This document shows positions 30,436 to 40,383 of a stretch of DNA of 44,580 nt, one piece after another. The notes under the pieces are model-generated. The model ran no database searches and had not been told where the DNA came from. It was given only the letters and a program-made list of their open reading frames with translations. The translations under genes and the position numbers were made by a program. Within the stretch, counting starts at the first letter, position 1, and each line of letters opens with the position of its first letter. Origin of the DNA: Candidatus Kapaibacterium sp. (GTDB lineage: Bacteria > Bacteroidota > Ignavibacteria > Kapaibacteriales > WFXC01); contig JALWUI010000159.1 of NCBI GenBank assembly GCA_027082775.1, positions 1 through 44,580 of the forward strand, in the 5' to 3' direction.

Positions 30436-30521
30436 CGTTTATGCCTTCATCGTCTTCGTTCTTTCTGGCGGTGACTATAAACGTACCGCCGTGTGAATAT
30501 GTTTCACTGGGGTGGAAGCAG

Positions 30522-32195
30522 ATGCGATTCTGGTGGTGGGGCGTTCTCTGGATATGCGCCGTCGGGTGGGGCAGCGCTCAGCCGATGGTTCCGGTTGTAC
30601 GGATGGATACTGTGTGGGTGGGGCAGGGGCGGATAGATACCGTAGCAGTAACACTGTCGCTCCCGTCAGATGAATCCTATCGCATCGTGGCAGTACGGGT
30701 TGTGGATGAGCGTCAGCCATTTACGGTCGCTGTACTGGATGGGGATTCGACGATTGTTCCGGGAGAACCCGTCCACCTGGTGATCCGCTGTTTGCCCAGG
30801 CATAATCTGTGGTATCAGACATTTGTGAACCTTACCGTTCGTTCAACGACGCAGCTCATTGCCCGCCCGGTTCGGCTGGAGGCTCGATGCTACTATGCGG
30901 ATTCTACCTATCGGTTTACCTGGAATCTTCAGGGATCGGCGTTGGTCAATGCCCTGTACGATTATGTGAAGGTGCATCGCGCACTGTTCTATTCCGACGC
31001 TCGCCGGCAGTTGTTCGAGTATGTGGCGAAGGGACCGGGCGATACGATCGAGTGCGTGTATTCGGGGCGGAAAATCGTTGCAAAGCGATATGAGGATGCT
31101 TATGCTCAGGGATTTAATACCGAGCACGTGTGGCCCCGAAGCTACGGCGCAGATCGGGAACCGGCAAAGTCTGATCTCCACCATTTGTTCCCGTCTGATC
31201 AGCAGATCAATGAGAAGCGGGCAAACTATCCATTTGGTCTGGTAAGTCGGCAGGTGTTGTACGAGCAGGGGGGATCCAGGCTTGGATATGATGCCGCCAA
31301 TCATATCGTTTTTGAAGTGCGACCGAAGACCCGGGGCGATATTGCCCGCGCAATGTTTTATTTTGCCCTCCGGTACCGCAATCCGCAGAATTTTCTGGCT
31401 CAGCAGGAGGCGATCCTGCGGCAGTGGCATCAGGAAGATCCGGTGGATTCGGTGGAACGGCGTCGCAATCAGCGCATTCGAACGATCCAGTATCGCCCCA
31501 ATCCATTTATCGATCATCCGGAGTTCCTGGAGCGTATTTATCAGCTCGGTGGGAATCCGGACTTTCCACCAGTGCCTGTTGTGCAATTTGCCGATTCGAT
31601 CTACCACGTGGTTGTGGATCGGCTTCCTGATACTGCCTGGTTTCCCCTGTTTAACATTGGCACGACGGCAGCAATTGCAAAAGATGGGATCGTGAAAGGG
31701 TATCGGGATACTGCAACGGTGGCGACGGCATGGATTTTGAGTGACACCATTCCAGCAGGGGGAATGGAGTTCGTCGCTCTCCGCATCGATTCCAGACAGA
31801 GGACAACAAAACAGTGGCAATCGAGGTTTGCGCAGGAAGACACGATCACGCTCCAGGTGCGATTTCGCAATGGCATACGCCCGGTGAAGGTGCCGGTGGT
31901 TATTCATCAGGCAGTTCCAGCATCGGTACCTTTGTGGTCTCAGCAGATGCCGGTCGTTACAGCGTACGGTCGTACGGCTGTCATCTATCTTCCAGATGCG
32001 TATGTTCCCTCGCCTCCAGCGGCACTTCGGGATCTGCTGGGACGGCGCTGGCAGGTTACGGCAATGGTGCAACCACAGGCAGGTGGCAGCCGAATCGTCC
32101 TGCAATGGAACGCGCCGCTGCCCTCAGGACTCTACTGGTACGTGGTTTCCTGGAATCATCGTTTGTGGATCATACCGGTTGACATTCATCCGTAA
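30522..32195 (+). CDS. Secreted endonuclease I (EndA/NucM-like) with possible T9SS C-terminus
   Basis: FNTEHVWPRSYGADREPAKSDLHHLFPSDQQINEKRANYPFG; C-term ALRDLLGRRW...LPSGLYWYVV. Confidence 0.85.
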   Translation: MRFWWWGVLWICAVGWGSAQPMVPVVRMDTVWVGQGRIDTVAVTLSLPSDESYRIVAVRVVDERQPFTVAVLDGDSTIVPGEPVHLVIRCLPRHNLWYQTFVNLTVRSTTQLIARPVRLEARCYYADSTYRFTWNLQGSALVNALYDYVKVHRALFYSDARRQLFEYVAKGPGDTIECVYSGRKIVAKRYEDAYAQGFNTEHVWPRSYGADREPAKSDLHHLFPSDQQINEKRANYPFGLVSRQVLYEQGGSRLGYDAANHIVFEVRPKTRGDIARAMFYFALRYRNPQNFLAQQEAILRQWHQEDPVDSVERRRNQRIRTIQYRPNPFIDHPEFLERIYQLGGNPDFPPVPVVQFADSIYHVVVDRLPDTAWFPLFNIGTTAAIAKDGIVKGYRDTATVATAWILSDTIPAGGMEFVALRIDSRQRTTKQWQSRFAQEDTITLQVRFRNGIRPVKVPVVIHQAVPASVPLWSQQMPVVTAYGRTAVIYLPDAYVPSPPAALRDLLGRRWQVTAMVQPQAGGSRIVLQWNAPLPSGLYWYVVSWNHRLWIIPVDIHP

Positions 32196-32200
32196 CGGCG

Positions 32201-33130
32201 ATGAGAAAGGCGATTTTTTATACGCATCACTACGAAGTGCGGCTTCCGCCGGGACACCGGTTTCCAATGCAGAAATATCGAATGCTGCACCAGGCGCTGG
32301 TGCAGTCTGGATTGGCAGCAGAAGACGAGTTACTTCCTGCGCCGCTGGCAGCGCTATGGGAAATTGAGCGGGTACATACGCCGGCGTATGTGCGGGCATT
32401 TGTGGATGGATCTCTACCACCGTCTCTGGAGCGACGCATAGGGATTCCGTGGAGTCCGGTGTTTGTTCAACGAACCCTTGCCTCTGTTGGGGCAACCTTG
32501 GAAGCGGCGAGAACAGCGATGGTCACCGGCTTTGGCGCTGCTCTGTCAGGGGGAACGCACCATGCGTTTCCCGATTATGGCGAAGGGTTCTGTGTTTTTA
32601 ATGATCTGGCAATTGCCGCAACGATGTTGCTGGAGGAATATGGCGTTCACCGCATTGCCATTGTTGATCTGGATGTGCATCAGGGAAACGGTACAGCAGC
32701 GATTTTCCAGGATCATCCGGCGGTGTTTACCCTGAGCATCCACGCGGCGAATAACTATCCATTCCGCAAGGAACGTTCTTCGCTGGACATTGCGCTGCCC
32801 GATGGATGCGGCGATGGGCAGTATCTGGAAGCCTTAGATCGGGCACTGGAGGGAGTAGCACAATTCGAGCCTGAAGTCATCCTGTATCAGGCGGGCGTCG
32901 ACGTCATCCGGGAAGATCGACTGGGACGATTGAATCTCAGCTTGGAGGGAGTATACCAGCGGGATAAAAAAGTTTTGCAGTTTGCCTATATCCGAAACAT
33001 TCCAATTGTGCTGACAATGGGCGGAGGATATGGCAACCCACTGGAACAAACAATCGCAGCGCATTTGCGGACATATTCAGCGGTAGCGGAGATTTTTTAC
33101 AGGTGCTCCAGCGCAGAACGAATCTGCTGA
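32201..33130 (+). CDS. Histone deacetylase family protein
   Basis: GGTHHAFPDYGEGFCVFNDLAIAA, VDLDVHQGNGTAAIF, TMGGGYG. Confidence 0.93.
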   Translation: MRKAIFYTHHYEVRLPPGHRFPMQKYRMLHQALVQSGLAAEDELLPAPLAALWEIERVHTPAYVRAFVDGSLPPSLERRIGIPWSPVFVQRTLASVGATLEAARTAMVTGFGAALSGGTHHAFPDYGEGFCVFNDLAIAATMLLEEYGVHRIAIVDLDVHQGNGTAAIFQDHPAVFTLSIHAANNYPFRKERSSLDIALPDGCGDGQYLEALDRALEGVAQFEPEVILYQAGVDVIREDRLGRLNLSLEGVYQRDKKVLQFAYIRNIPIVLTMGGGYGNPLEQTIAAHLRTYSAVAEIFYRCSSAERIC

Positions 33131-33453
33131 CCGGTATTGTACACGATTTTCTTGATGGTGTCGAAACTCAATTCCTTGAACTCGCTCATAATGATCTCTA
33201 AGGCATCGCCAGAAGAAAGACGTTGCGATCGGAGTTGATAGTAGCGGTGATGAATGTACCAGTTGCGCAACATTCGTTCGTTGAAAAAGCCGTGTTTCAA
33301 AAGAAAGAAATACACTTTGTCCGGCATAAAATCCCGAAAAATATTCACCTGGCAGTAAGGCGGAAGATTCTGCTGCGAAGAACTCTTTTGACAACGCTCT
33401 TCACCTGGTGAATTTTCAGCGCCTCGTTCAACGTTAATCAGTTGTACTCCCAT
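33097..33453 (-). CDS. Hypothetical protein (convergent, overlaps HDAC 3' end)
   Basis: 118-aa ORF with natural composition (FRDFMPDKVYFFLLKHGFFNERMLRNWYIHHRYYQLRSQRLSSGDALEIIMSEFKELSFDTIKKIVY). Confidence 0.5.
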   Translation of the reverse strand: MGVQLINVERGAENSPGEERCQKSSSQQNLPPYCQVNIFRDFMPDKVYFFLLKHGFFNERMLRNWYIHHRYYQLRSQRLSSGDALEIIMSEFKELSFDTIKKIVYNTGQQIRSALEHL

Positions 33454-33781
33454 TGTTGGCTCCTGCCCCTTCGTTGGACTGTTTCAGACCTTTGTTGCGA
33501 ACACTGGGACGATAGAAACGAACATTCCGTCAGGAAATTTGATAGAAAGTTGTTCTGTCTGTGAAGGTGTCGTTCAGGGGACAATGGTATTGCGGAAGCT
33601 TGCGTTTGAGTATGAGAAAAATTTCCCTCTTTTTTAGCGAGCCGCTGCTGGCAGTAAGGTCCTTGATTGCGTGGCGGAGCAGGGGGCAGGCGTTCAGTCG
33701 ATGGATGGTCTGGACCTGGTGGTTGCTTCAGGAGTTGTATTTTTGTACCAGAACAGGGGAAGAACAAACAGGCAGGATGTG

Positions 33782-35440
33782 ATGATGAAGAGGATTTTTT
33801 GCTTTATTTCAGTGCTTGGCATTTGGATGGGAGTGCTTCGAGCACAGGTACTGGACATTGCCGATGCGCGGCAGCAGCCGCCCGGCAGTGTGGTAACCGT
33901 CAGTGGGGTTGTGACCGTCGCGCAGCAATTTGGGAATCCCGCTTTTATCCAGGATCGGACTGCGGGCATTGCTGTTTATGACTTTGATTTTATCCAGCAG
34001 GTGCAGATTGGAGATTCCGTGGTAGTGCGAGGCACGCTGTCGGAGTTTGGGCAGCAGAATGGGCAGCCGGGAAGTGGATTGTTGGAGTTAACCGATGTGA
34101 CCCTGATGCAGAAAGTGTCCGGAGCGCGGATTGATACGCTTGCAGTATCGCTCGCGGCCATTGATGAAACGATCGAAGGACGATTGGTGCGCATTGATTC
34201 GGTCTTCTGGACGCTGTTGCGGGACGATTTTTTCCCTGCGGAATCGCGCAATTATGGGATTTTTGATCCAACGGGAGCGGGCGAAATTCGGGTGGATAAC
34301 AATACGGAGCTGGGAGGAAAACGGATTCCCCACACACCCTTCGATTTGATTGGCGTAGTGTCGCAGTATCGAGGGCAGTATCAGATTATGCCACGATTTG
34401 TAACCGATTTGCAGCCGCTTCCGCCGCGGCAGGCAGTGCCTGATTCCCAGCGGTTGACACTGGTGACCTGGAATTTGGAATGGTTTGGAGATCCCAATCG
34501 AGAACCATCGGATGATGCTGCCCAGTTTGCGGGTGTCTATGCGCTGATTGACAGTGTGAATGCGGATATTTACCTGCTGCAGGAAGTTGCAAACCCGACG
34601 GTATTTCAGCAGTTGGCGGATTCGCTGGCGCGCTATGACGGGTATCTGGCGCCGTACGATCAGGAGCTGCGCACGGGGTATCTGGTAAAGCGGTCGGAAA
34701 TTACAGTGCTGGACACGAATCTGCTTTTTACCGCGGCACCATCTGACGCCTGGGCGTGGGGACGGTATCCGTTCCATCTGGTGTTCCGCTGGCGGGGAGT
34801 CCGGCTGCACGTGCTCAATCTCCATATGAAGTCGGGAACCAATCTGGAGGATCAGCAGTTGCGGTGGCGGGATGCGATGATTCTGTACAATGGACTCTCC
34901 AGCCGGTGGAGCGATTCGTTGCTCATTGTTGGCGGCGACTGGAACGATGATTTCGACGAAAGTATTGTGCCGGGAGTACCATCGCCGTACGAAGCATTCG
35001 TTGCTGATTCAGGGAATTTCATCGTGCCGGATTACTGGTTGAGTGTGCGGGGCGTTGGCACCCATCGAGGAGGCTCGTTTCTGGATCATTTTGTGATGAT
35101 GGGAGTGATGCGGACTTTGCCAATTCAGTGGCAGGCAGGAGTTGTGCTGCCATCTTCTGTGGAACGGAACTTTGCAACGGTTTCGGATCATCTCCCTTTG
35201 CAACTGGAGCTGGTGTGGCAACCATCGACGGTTATCCCGGAGTGGGAAGCGGCGAAAATCCGGGTTCTCCATAAACAGCTTCTGCTGGAGCGTCCAGCAA
35301 CGATCCGGATTTATACGTTATGGGGACAGCACATTGGCACGTGGCGGCGGGTTTATCGGGTCGATCTCTCATTTTTGCCCCCGCAACCGGTCGTGTATGT
35401 GCTCAATGGGCGTCAGCGGGGGATTCTGATGGTACGGTAG
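33782..35440 (+). CDS. Secreted endonuclease/exonuclease/phosphatase-family nuclease with OB-fold and T9SS-type C-terminus
   Basis: VTWNLEWFGDP, LLQEVANP, HVLNLHMKSG, VGGDWNDD, FATVSDHLPL; C-term PATIRIYTLWGQHIG. Confidence 0.85.
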   Translation: MMKRIFCFISVLGIWMGVLRAQVLDIADARQQPPGSVVTVSGVVTVAQQFGNPAFIQDRTAGIAVYDFDFIQQVQIGDSVVVRGTLSEFGQQNGQPGSGLLELTDVTLMQKVSGARIDTLAVSLAAIDETIEGRLVRIDSVFWTLLRDDFFPAESRNYGIFDPTGAGEIRVDNNTELGGKRIPHTPFDLIGVVSQYRGQYQIMPRFVTDLQPLPPRQAVPDSQRLTLVTWNLEWFGDPNREPSDDAAQFAGVYALIDSVNADIYLLQEVANPTVFQQLADSLARYDGYLAPYDQELRTGYLVKRSEITVLDTNLLFTAAPSDAWAWGRYPFHLVFRWRGVRLHVLNLHMKSGTNLEDQQLRWRDAMILYNGLSSRWSDSLLIVGGDWNDDFDESIVPGVPSPYEAFVADSGNFIVPDYWLSVRGVGTHRGGSFLDHFVMMGVMRTLPIQWQAGVVLPSSVERNFATVSDHLPLQLELVWQPSTVIPEWEAAKIRVLHKQLLLERPATIRIYTLWGQHIGTWRRVYRVDLSFLPPQPVVYVLNGRQRGILMVR

Positions 35441-37313
35441 ATGTTCCACGTGGAACATTGCGGAGGTAGAGTGCCAGGATGGAAAGATCCGCAGCCGTCA
35501 CGCCAGCAATGCGCGAAGCCTGTCCCAGCGAATGTGGTCGGATCTTTGCCAGCTTTTCCCGGGCTTCGGTCGAGAGCGAAGGAATAGCGGCATAGTCGAT
35601 GTCCGGCGGAATCCGTTTTTCCTCCATCGCCCGCAGCCGCTCCACTTCCCGACGCTGCCGCTCGATGTACCCCGCATATTTGATTTCCAGTTCTACCTGT
35701 TCCCGAACGGCTGCTGGAAGGGAGGTGAGATCCCAGCCAAGCGCTGTCAACAGTTCCTCCAGTGTTACTTTGCCCCGCCGCAACAGCTTTTCCAGTGACG
35801 TGGCTTCCGTAATGGGAGCTTCGCCAATAGCGGTCAGATAGGCGTTGATAGCGTCGGGCGTTGCTTTCGTTGTTTGAAGCTGCTGGTGGAGTTGCGCGAT
35901 GGCTGCTTCTTTGGCAAGCAGTTGTTCGTACAATTCTGGTTCAATCAATCCTAATTCGTAGCCATAACGCAGCAGGCGTCGGTCTGCATTGTCCTGCCGC
36001 AGCAGCAGTCGATATTCTGCCCGCGAAGTGAACATTCGGTACGGTTCGTCGACGTCTTTGTTGATGAGATCGTCGATCAAAACGCCAATGTAGGCTTCCG
36101 ATCGCTGGAGTTTGAATTCGCCCTCACCACGTACCAGCAGTGCCGCATTGATTCCGGCAATGAGTCCCTGGGCAGCGGCTTCTTCATATCCCGACGTTCC
36201 GTTGATCTGTCCAGCGAAAAACAGCCCCCGGATTGCTTTGGTTTCCAGGGTAAAGTGGAGCTGGTAGGGGTAGAAAAAGTCGTACTCGACGGCGTAGCCG
36301 TAGCGGAGAATGCGGGCGTTTTCCATACCGGGAATGGTGCGCAGCGCCCGCTCCTGAATATCCCGCGGTAAGCTGGTGGAGAATCCGTTGACATACACCG
36401 AGTTTGTGCCCAAGCCTTCGGGTTCGAGCACGATCCGATGCGATTCTTTGTCTGCGAATCGGTACACTTTATCTTCGACCGAAGGGCAGTACCGCGGACC
36501 TCGCCCCGTGATCTTGCCCGTGAACATCGGGGAGCGATCGAAGCCTTCCGCGATAATTTCGTGTGTTTCTGCGGTCGTGCGGGTCATATAACAGAGAATC
36601 TTGTTTTCGACGGATTGGGTACGCAAAGAAAATGGCTGGGGAGGCTCATCCCCGGGATGGATTTCCATCTTGCGGAGATCGAGTGTTTCCAGAGCAACCC
36701 GTGGTGGCGTACCGGTTTTGAGCCGTCCGCGCTGGAGACCGTAACTTTCCAGCAGATCCGAGATTTTGGTGGCACTCTTTTCACCAAAGCGTCCTCCGGT
36801 TGTCGCTTCCAGTCCGGTGTACATTACTCCGTTGAGGAAGGTTCCGCCACACAGCACGACGGCTGTGGTTTTGAGCTGTTCGCGGTCGTCCAGGAGCACT
36901 CCAACGACCCGATCGTTGCGGACCAGAATTTCCGTCACCGTACCCTCAATCAGGGTTAAGCTGGGCAGGGATTGGAGCAGTTGTCGAGCGAACAGCGGAT
37001 AGAGAGCTTTATCATTTTGCGACCGGGGCGACCACACGGCAGGACCGCGGGAGCGGTTCAGGAGTTTGAACTGAATGCCGCTCCGGTCTGCTAAGACACC
37101 CATCACGCCGCCCAGGGCATCAATTTCTTTCACCAGATGCCCTTTTGCTGTTCCGCCAACGGCAGGATTACACGAAAGCCGTCCAATGGTGTCAAGGGAC
37201 ATCGTCACCAGCGCAACACGGCATCCCATCCGGGCAGCCGCCGCTGCTGCTTCGATGCCAGCGTGCCCACCGCCGATGACAATGACATCGTATGTATCCG
37301 ATCGATTGCGCAT
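35403..37313 (-). CDS. mnmG: tRNA uridine-5-carboxymethylaminomethyl modification enzyme MnmG (GidA)
   Basis: DVIVIGGGHAGIEAAAAAARMGCRVALVTMSLDTIGRLSCNPAVGGTAKGHLVKEIDALGGVMG. Confidence 0.97.
   Translation of the reverse strand: MRNRSDTYDVIVIGGGHAGIEAAAAAARMGCRVALVTMSLDTIGRLSCNPAVGGTAKGHLVKEIDALGGVMGVLADRSGIQFKLLNRSRGPAVWSPRSQNDKALYPLFARQLLQSLPSLTLIEGTVTEILVRNDRVVGVLLDDREQLKTTAVVLCGGTFLNGVMYTGLEATTGGRFGEKSATKISDLLESYGLQRGRLKTGTPPRVALETLDLRKMEIHPGDEPPQPFSLRTQSVENKILCYMTRTTAETHEIIAEGFDRSPMFTGKITGRGPRYCPSVEDKVYRFADKESHRIVLEPEGLGTNSVYVNGFSTSLPRDIQERALRTIPGMENARILRYGYAVEYDFFYPYQLHFTLETKAIRGLFFAGQINGTSGYEEAAAQGLIAGINAALLVRGEGEFKLQRSEAYIGVLIDDLINKDVDEPYRMFTSRAEYRLLLRQDNADRRLLRYGYELGLIEPELYEQLLAKEAAIAQLHQQLQTTKATPDAINAYLTAIGEAPITEATSLEKLLRRGKVTLEELLTALGWDLTSLPAAVREQVELEIKYAGYIERQRREVERLRAMEEKRIPPDIDYAAIPSLSTEAREKLAKIRPHSLGQASRIAGVTAADLSILALYLRNVPRGTSTVPSESPADAH
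35442..35457. promoter_or_regulatory. parS: parS-like ParB binding site, inside mnmG 3' coding end
   Basis: TGTTCCACGTGGAACA, perfect 16-bp palindrome. Confidence 0.85.
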
Positions 37314-37329
37314 TGTTCCACGTGGAACA
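37314..37329. promoter_or_regulatory. parS: parS-like ParB binding site, abutting mnmG start codon
   Basis: TGTTCCACGTGGAACA, identical palindrome. Confidence 0.85.
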
Positions 37330-37331
37330 CT

Positions 37332-37880
37332 TTATGGTTTGAGAAACTTCACGTACAGGACGTAGTCTTCATACACATCGTCATCCAGCTTCACAGCCCG
37401 TGGTTCAGTTCCATACTGCTGGAAATCCCATCGCTGGTACAATCGACGTAAAGGGACGTTCGAGCTTGCAACCGCAGTGTGAAGCTGCTCGATAGCAGGG
37501 AGCTCAGCCCGTATCAGCTCAAACAGCGTGCGCAGCAGTTGATGAGCAATTCCCAGGCGACGAAACGTTGGATCCGTATACACCCAATCGATCGCGCCAC
37601 GGTGGTGCACTCGATGGTTGTTCGCCGGTTCGGATCGGAACCGGAGCATCGAAACCAGCTCGTTTTCGAAAAAGGCGCCCAGCAGGAAAGAAGCTGGAAA
37701 GCGGAGCAGCCGATGAAATGGCTCAGGCGAATGGCGGAATTGCTCGACGAAATACGGCAGATCGAATGGAAAGGCTTCCGGATGTTCTCGCAGCGCCTGT
37801 TCCATCAGGCGTAAGTACTCAAAGCGGTCGGTGTTGCGCAGAGGACGAATGGTAATGATGTCGAAAATGGAACGATGCAT
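37332..37880 (-). CDS. GNAT family N-acetyltransferase
   Basis: AIDWVYTDPTFRRLGIAHQLLRTLFE...AVASSNVPLRRLYQRWDFQQYG. Confidence 0.85.
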   Translation of the reverse strand: MHRSIFDIITIRPLRNTDRFEYLRLMEQALREHPEAFPFDLPYFVEQFRHSPEPFHRLLRFPASFLLGAFFENELVSMLRFRSEPANNHRVHHRGAIDWVYTDPTFRRLGIAHQLLRTLFELIRAELPAIEQLHTAVASSNVPLRRLYQRWDFQQYGTEPRAVKLDDDVYEDYVLYVKFLKP

Positions 37881-37889
37881 TTCTGATGC

Positions 37890-39263
37890 TCATTTGCCAA
37901 TACAAAACCGTGAAAAAATGGCTTGCAGCACTTCGTCTGTATAAACTTCGCCAGTGATCTTGCCGATGGCGTTCAGCGCTTCGCGCACCTCAACAGCGAC
38001 AAATTCATTGGACAGACCGGCACGGAGTGCGTCGATTGCCGCTGCTAAGGAACGAGCAGCCGCAGCTAACAACGTTGCCTGACGTTCATTGATCAGGCCA
38101 TCGGTGACGCGCTGACTGTCCTCTTTTGCAATCGTTGCCAGTGTGCGCTTGAGCTGGCCAAGCCCTTCCCCCGTTCTGGCAGAAATGCCAAGGGTCTGAA
38201 CCGATCCGTTCGAGGGAAATGCTGAAGGAGGATCCGGGATCAGGTCCAGCTTGTTGTGGACCAGTAAATACCGCGACTGCGGATAGCGTTGCTGCAGCGC
38301 GGCAAGTAAAGAGTTTGAGTGATCAAATCCCAGCGAGGCATCGTTAAGGACCAGGACCAGATTAGACTGTTGCAAGATCGAGTGTGCCAGCTCGATCCCT
38401 TCCAGCTCAATGCGATCCGCCGGTTTGTCACGAAGACCGGCGGTGTCTACCAGTTTAATGCTCATTCCGTCCAGAAACAGCACTTCTTCAATGTAGTCGC
38501 GAGTGGTGCCCGGCAGGTCGCTGACAATTGCCCGCTGCTTGCCCAAAAGCGCATTCAGCAGAGAAGATTTTCCCGCATTGGGATATCCTACGATACCCAC
38601 AACATATCCCCCACGGAGAATTTCTGCTGCAACGACGCTATCAGCTAATTCGGAGCAAATGTGGTGAACTGCTTTTAATTGCTGGATCACGGTTTCACGG
38701 TCGATCAGCTCAATGTCTTCCTCTGCAAAGTCCAGCTCCAATTCTAATAGACCAGCGATGTCAATCAGTTGTTGCCGCAACTGTTGCAGCCGACGGGTCA
38801 GCCCACCAACCAGTTGCCGGGCGGCTGCCTGTGCGCCCGGAATGGTCTGAGCGTGGATTAAGTCGGCGACTGCTTCAACCTGCGTCAGATCCAGCTTGCC
38901 ATTGAGAAATGCCCGCTTGGTGAATTCTCCCGGCTCTGCGTGGCGAGCGCCAGCCGTGATCAGTGCGTTGAGAATCTGTTGCGTGACCAGCGGTCCCCCG
39001 TGGCAGCCAAATTCCACCACATCTTCGCCGGTGTACGAATGAGGAGCGCGGAACACTGAAGCCGTGACCGTATCAATGAGCTGCGGACCGTCGTAGAACT
39101 TCCCATAGTGAATGGTGTGGGTGGGCACTGTTGCCAGCGCCGCTTTGCCACGGAAGCAGCGATCGGCAATGATGAAAGCATCCGGTCCTGAGAGCCGGAC
39201 AATTGCAATACCCCCAATGCCGGGTGGCGTTGCCACTGCGCAAATAGTGTCTTTGCTGATCAT
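37890..39263 (-). CDS. mnmE: tRNA modification GTPase MnmE (TrmE)
   Basis: MISKDTICAVATPPGIGGIAIVRLSG, GYPNAGKSSLLNALLG, LPGTTRDYIEE, C-terminal FCIGK. Confidence 0.97.
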   Translation of the reverse strand: MISKDTICAVATPPGIGGIAIVRLSGPDAFIIADRCFRGKAALATVPTHTIHYGKFYDGPQLIDTVTASVFRAPHSYTGEDVVEFGCHGGPLVTQQILNALITAGARHAEPGEFTKRAFLNGKLDLTQVEAVADLIHAQTIPGAQAAARQLVGGLTRRLQQLRQQLIDIAGLLELELDFAEEDIELIDRETVIQQLKAVHHICSELADSVVAAEILRGGYVVGIVGYPNAGKSSLLNALLGKQRAIVSDLPGTTRDYIEEVLFLDGMSIKLVDTAGLRDKPADRIELEGIELAHSILQQSNLVLVLNDASLGFDHSNSLLAALQQRYPQSRYLLVHNKLDLIPDPPSAFPSNGSVQTLGISARTGEGLGQLKRTLATIAKEDSQRVTDGLINERQATLLAAAARSLAAAIDALRAGLSNEFVAVEVREALNAIGKITGEVYTDEVLQAIFSRFCIGK

Positions 39264-39337
39264 CTACAGACGTGCTTCGATGAAACTTCCTCCTGCTGTG
39301 TAAACCACTTATTGACGAACAATCAGCACGAAAAGCG

Positions 39338-39961
39338 TTACTCTCTTGAAAAATATCTTTCCCGGAAAGCTACAGCGGTCGGACGTTGTCGCAAGAGTTG
39401 TTTCCGTATGATCCTTTTGAGGTCGATAGCGAAATCCGCCAGAGATCGGAAAGGGCGAAACGACAGGTGGTGTTCCCGCAGCAGTGCTTCCAGATCCCCG
39501 CGAGCGTAAATAAGATCGGCGCATTCGTAGAGGACAAAAGCTGAGGAATGAGCAGAGACCAGTACCATCGTTGTATTCGCAGTCAGCAGGCTCAGGCACG
39601 AATGCAGCAACGGTGCGGCAGCGTCATTGCCAAGAGAGGCGCTATCGAGTATCCACAGATGGTCGCCGGCGATGCCCACCCGATGCAGAAGTTCCGCCAT
39701 CGGCGAGGCAGGATACCGGGAGAAGAAACAGAGGGAAAGCGGAAAAGTTTCCGTCAACCGGCAAACCGGAAAAACGCCAGTGTCGATCTGGAGGATCCGG
39801 TATCGTTCTTCCGTCTCGGAGGCAGCGGTGTGAAGCGAACGGAGAAAGGATGGAGGAATGTCGGGAAGCTGGAAAACCGTCGACTCCAGTTGGCAGAAGA
39901 TAAGGGTGGAGCGCAGGTGCAGCAGGGTTGATGTGAGATTGCCAGAATGAATAATCCTCAT
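39338..39961 (-). CDS. Hypothetical protein
   Basis: ORF with plausible start at ATG 39961 (MRIIHSGNLTSTLLHLRSTLIFCQLEST...); no recognised family. Confidence 0.45.
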   Translation of the reverse strand: MRIIHSGNLTSTLLHLRSTLIFCQLESTVFQLPDIPPSFLRSLHTAASETEERYRILQIDTGVFPVCRLTETFPLSLCFFSRYPASPMAELLHRVGIAGDHLWILDSASLGNDAAAPLLHSCLSLLTANTTMVLVSAHSSAFVLYECADLIYARGDLEALLREHHLSFRPFRSLADFAIDLKRIIRKQLLRQRPTAVAFRERYFSRE

Positions 39962-40351
39962 CGGAAATGGATCTTTTGCCTTACGCGGCAGGTTGTACGA
40001 GTGGCGCTGAGCTTCATTGTGGTGAATGCGGAATCTCAAAGCGTTGCGTTCCAAGGAAGGCGCTCGAATCCATTCGGGTTGACCACATTGCTGATAAGAA
40101 TGAGCGGAAACGGCGCGCTTTGTGAGGTTGAACAGTGACCAGAGCGCCTGCTATTGGTATTCCTAACAGTGGGAGAACAGGAGGGCTCTTCGGGGCAATG
40201 CTTTAGCAAAGGCATTGGCAGGAGAAGGGGCAGGAGGCGACGCGCGGTGTGCAGGCTCAGGGGTCGGACTGGTGGCGCCAGAGCACTCAGGGATATGCTG
40301 AATACGCTGGGCTGGATTGTCATCGGGATTTTCCGTATATTTGCAAAATAA

Positions 40352-40383
40352 AAAGAGGTGACCGGGGGCACGGTCACCTCTTT
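40352..40383. terminator. Perfect 13-bp inverted repeat, terminator-like (stronger T-run on minus strand)
   Basis: AAAGAGGTGACCG-GGGGCA-CGGTCACCTCTTT, minus-strand continuation TTATTTTGC. Confidence 0.65.

Noticed and set aside
31603-31620. TACCACGTGGTTGT as a third parS
   Set aside because: Only the CCACGTGG core matches; lies inside the endonuclease I coding sequence
30843-32105. 420-aa minus-strand ORF
   Set aside because: Antisense to the endonuclease I gene whose motifs are unambiguous
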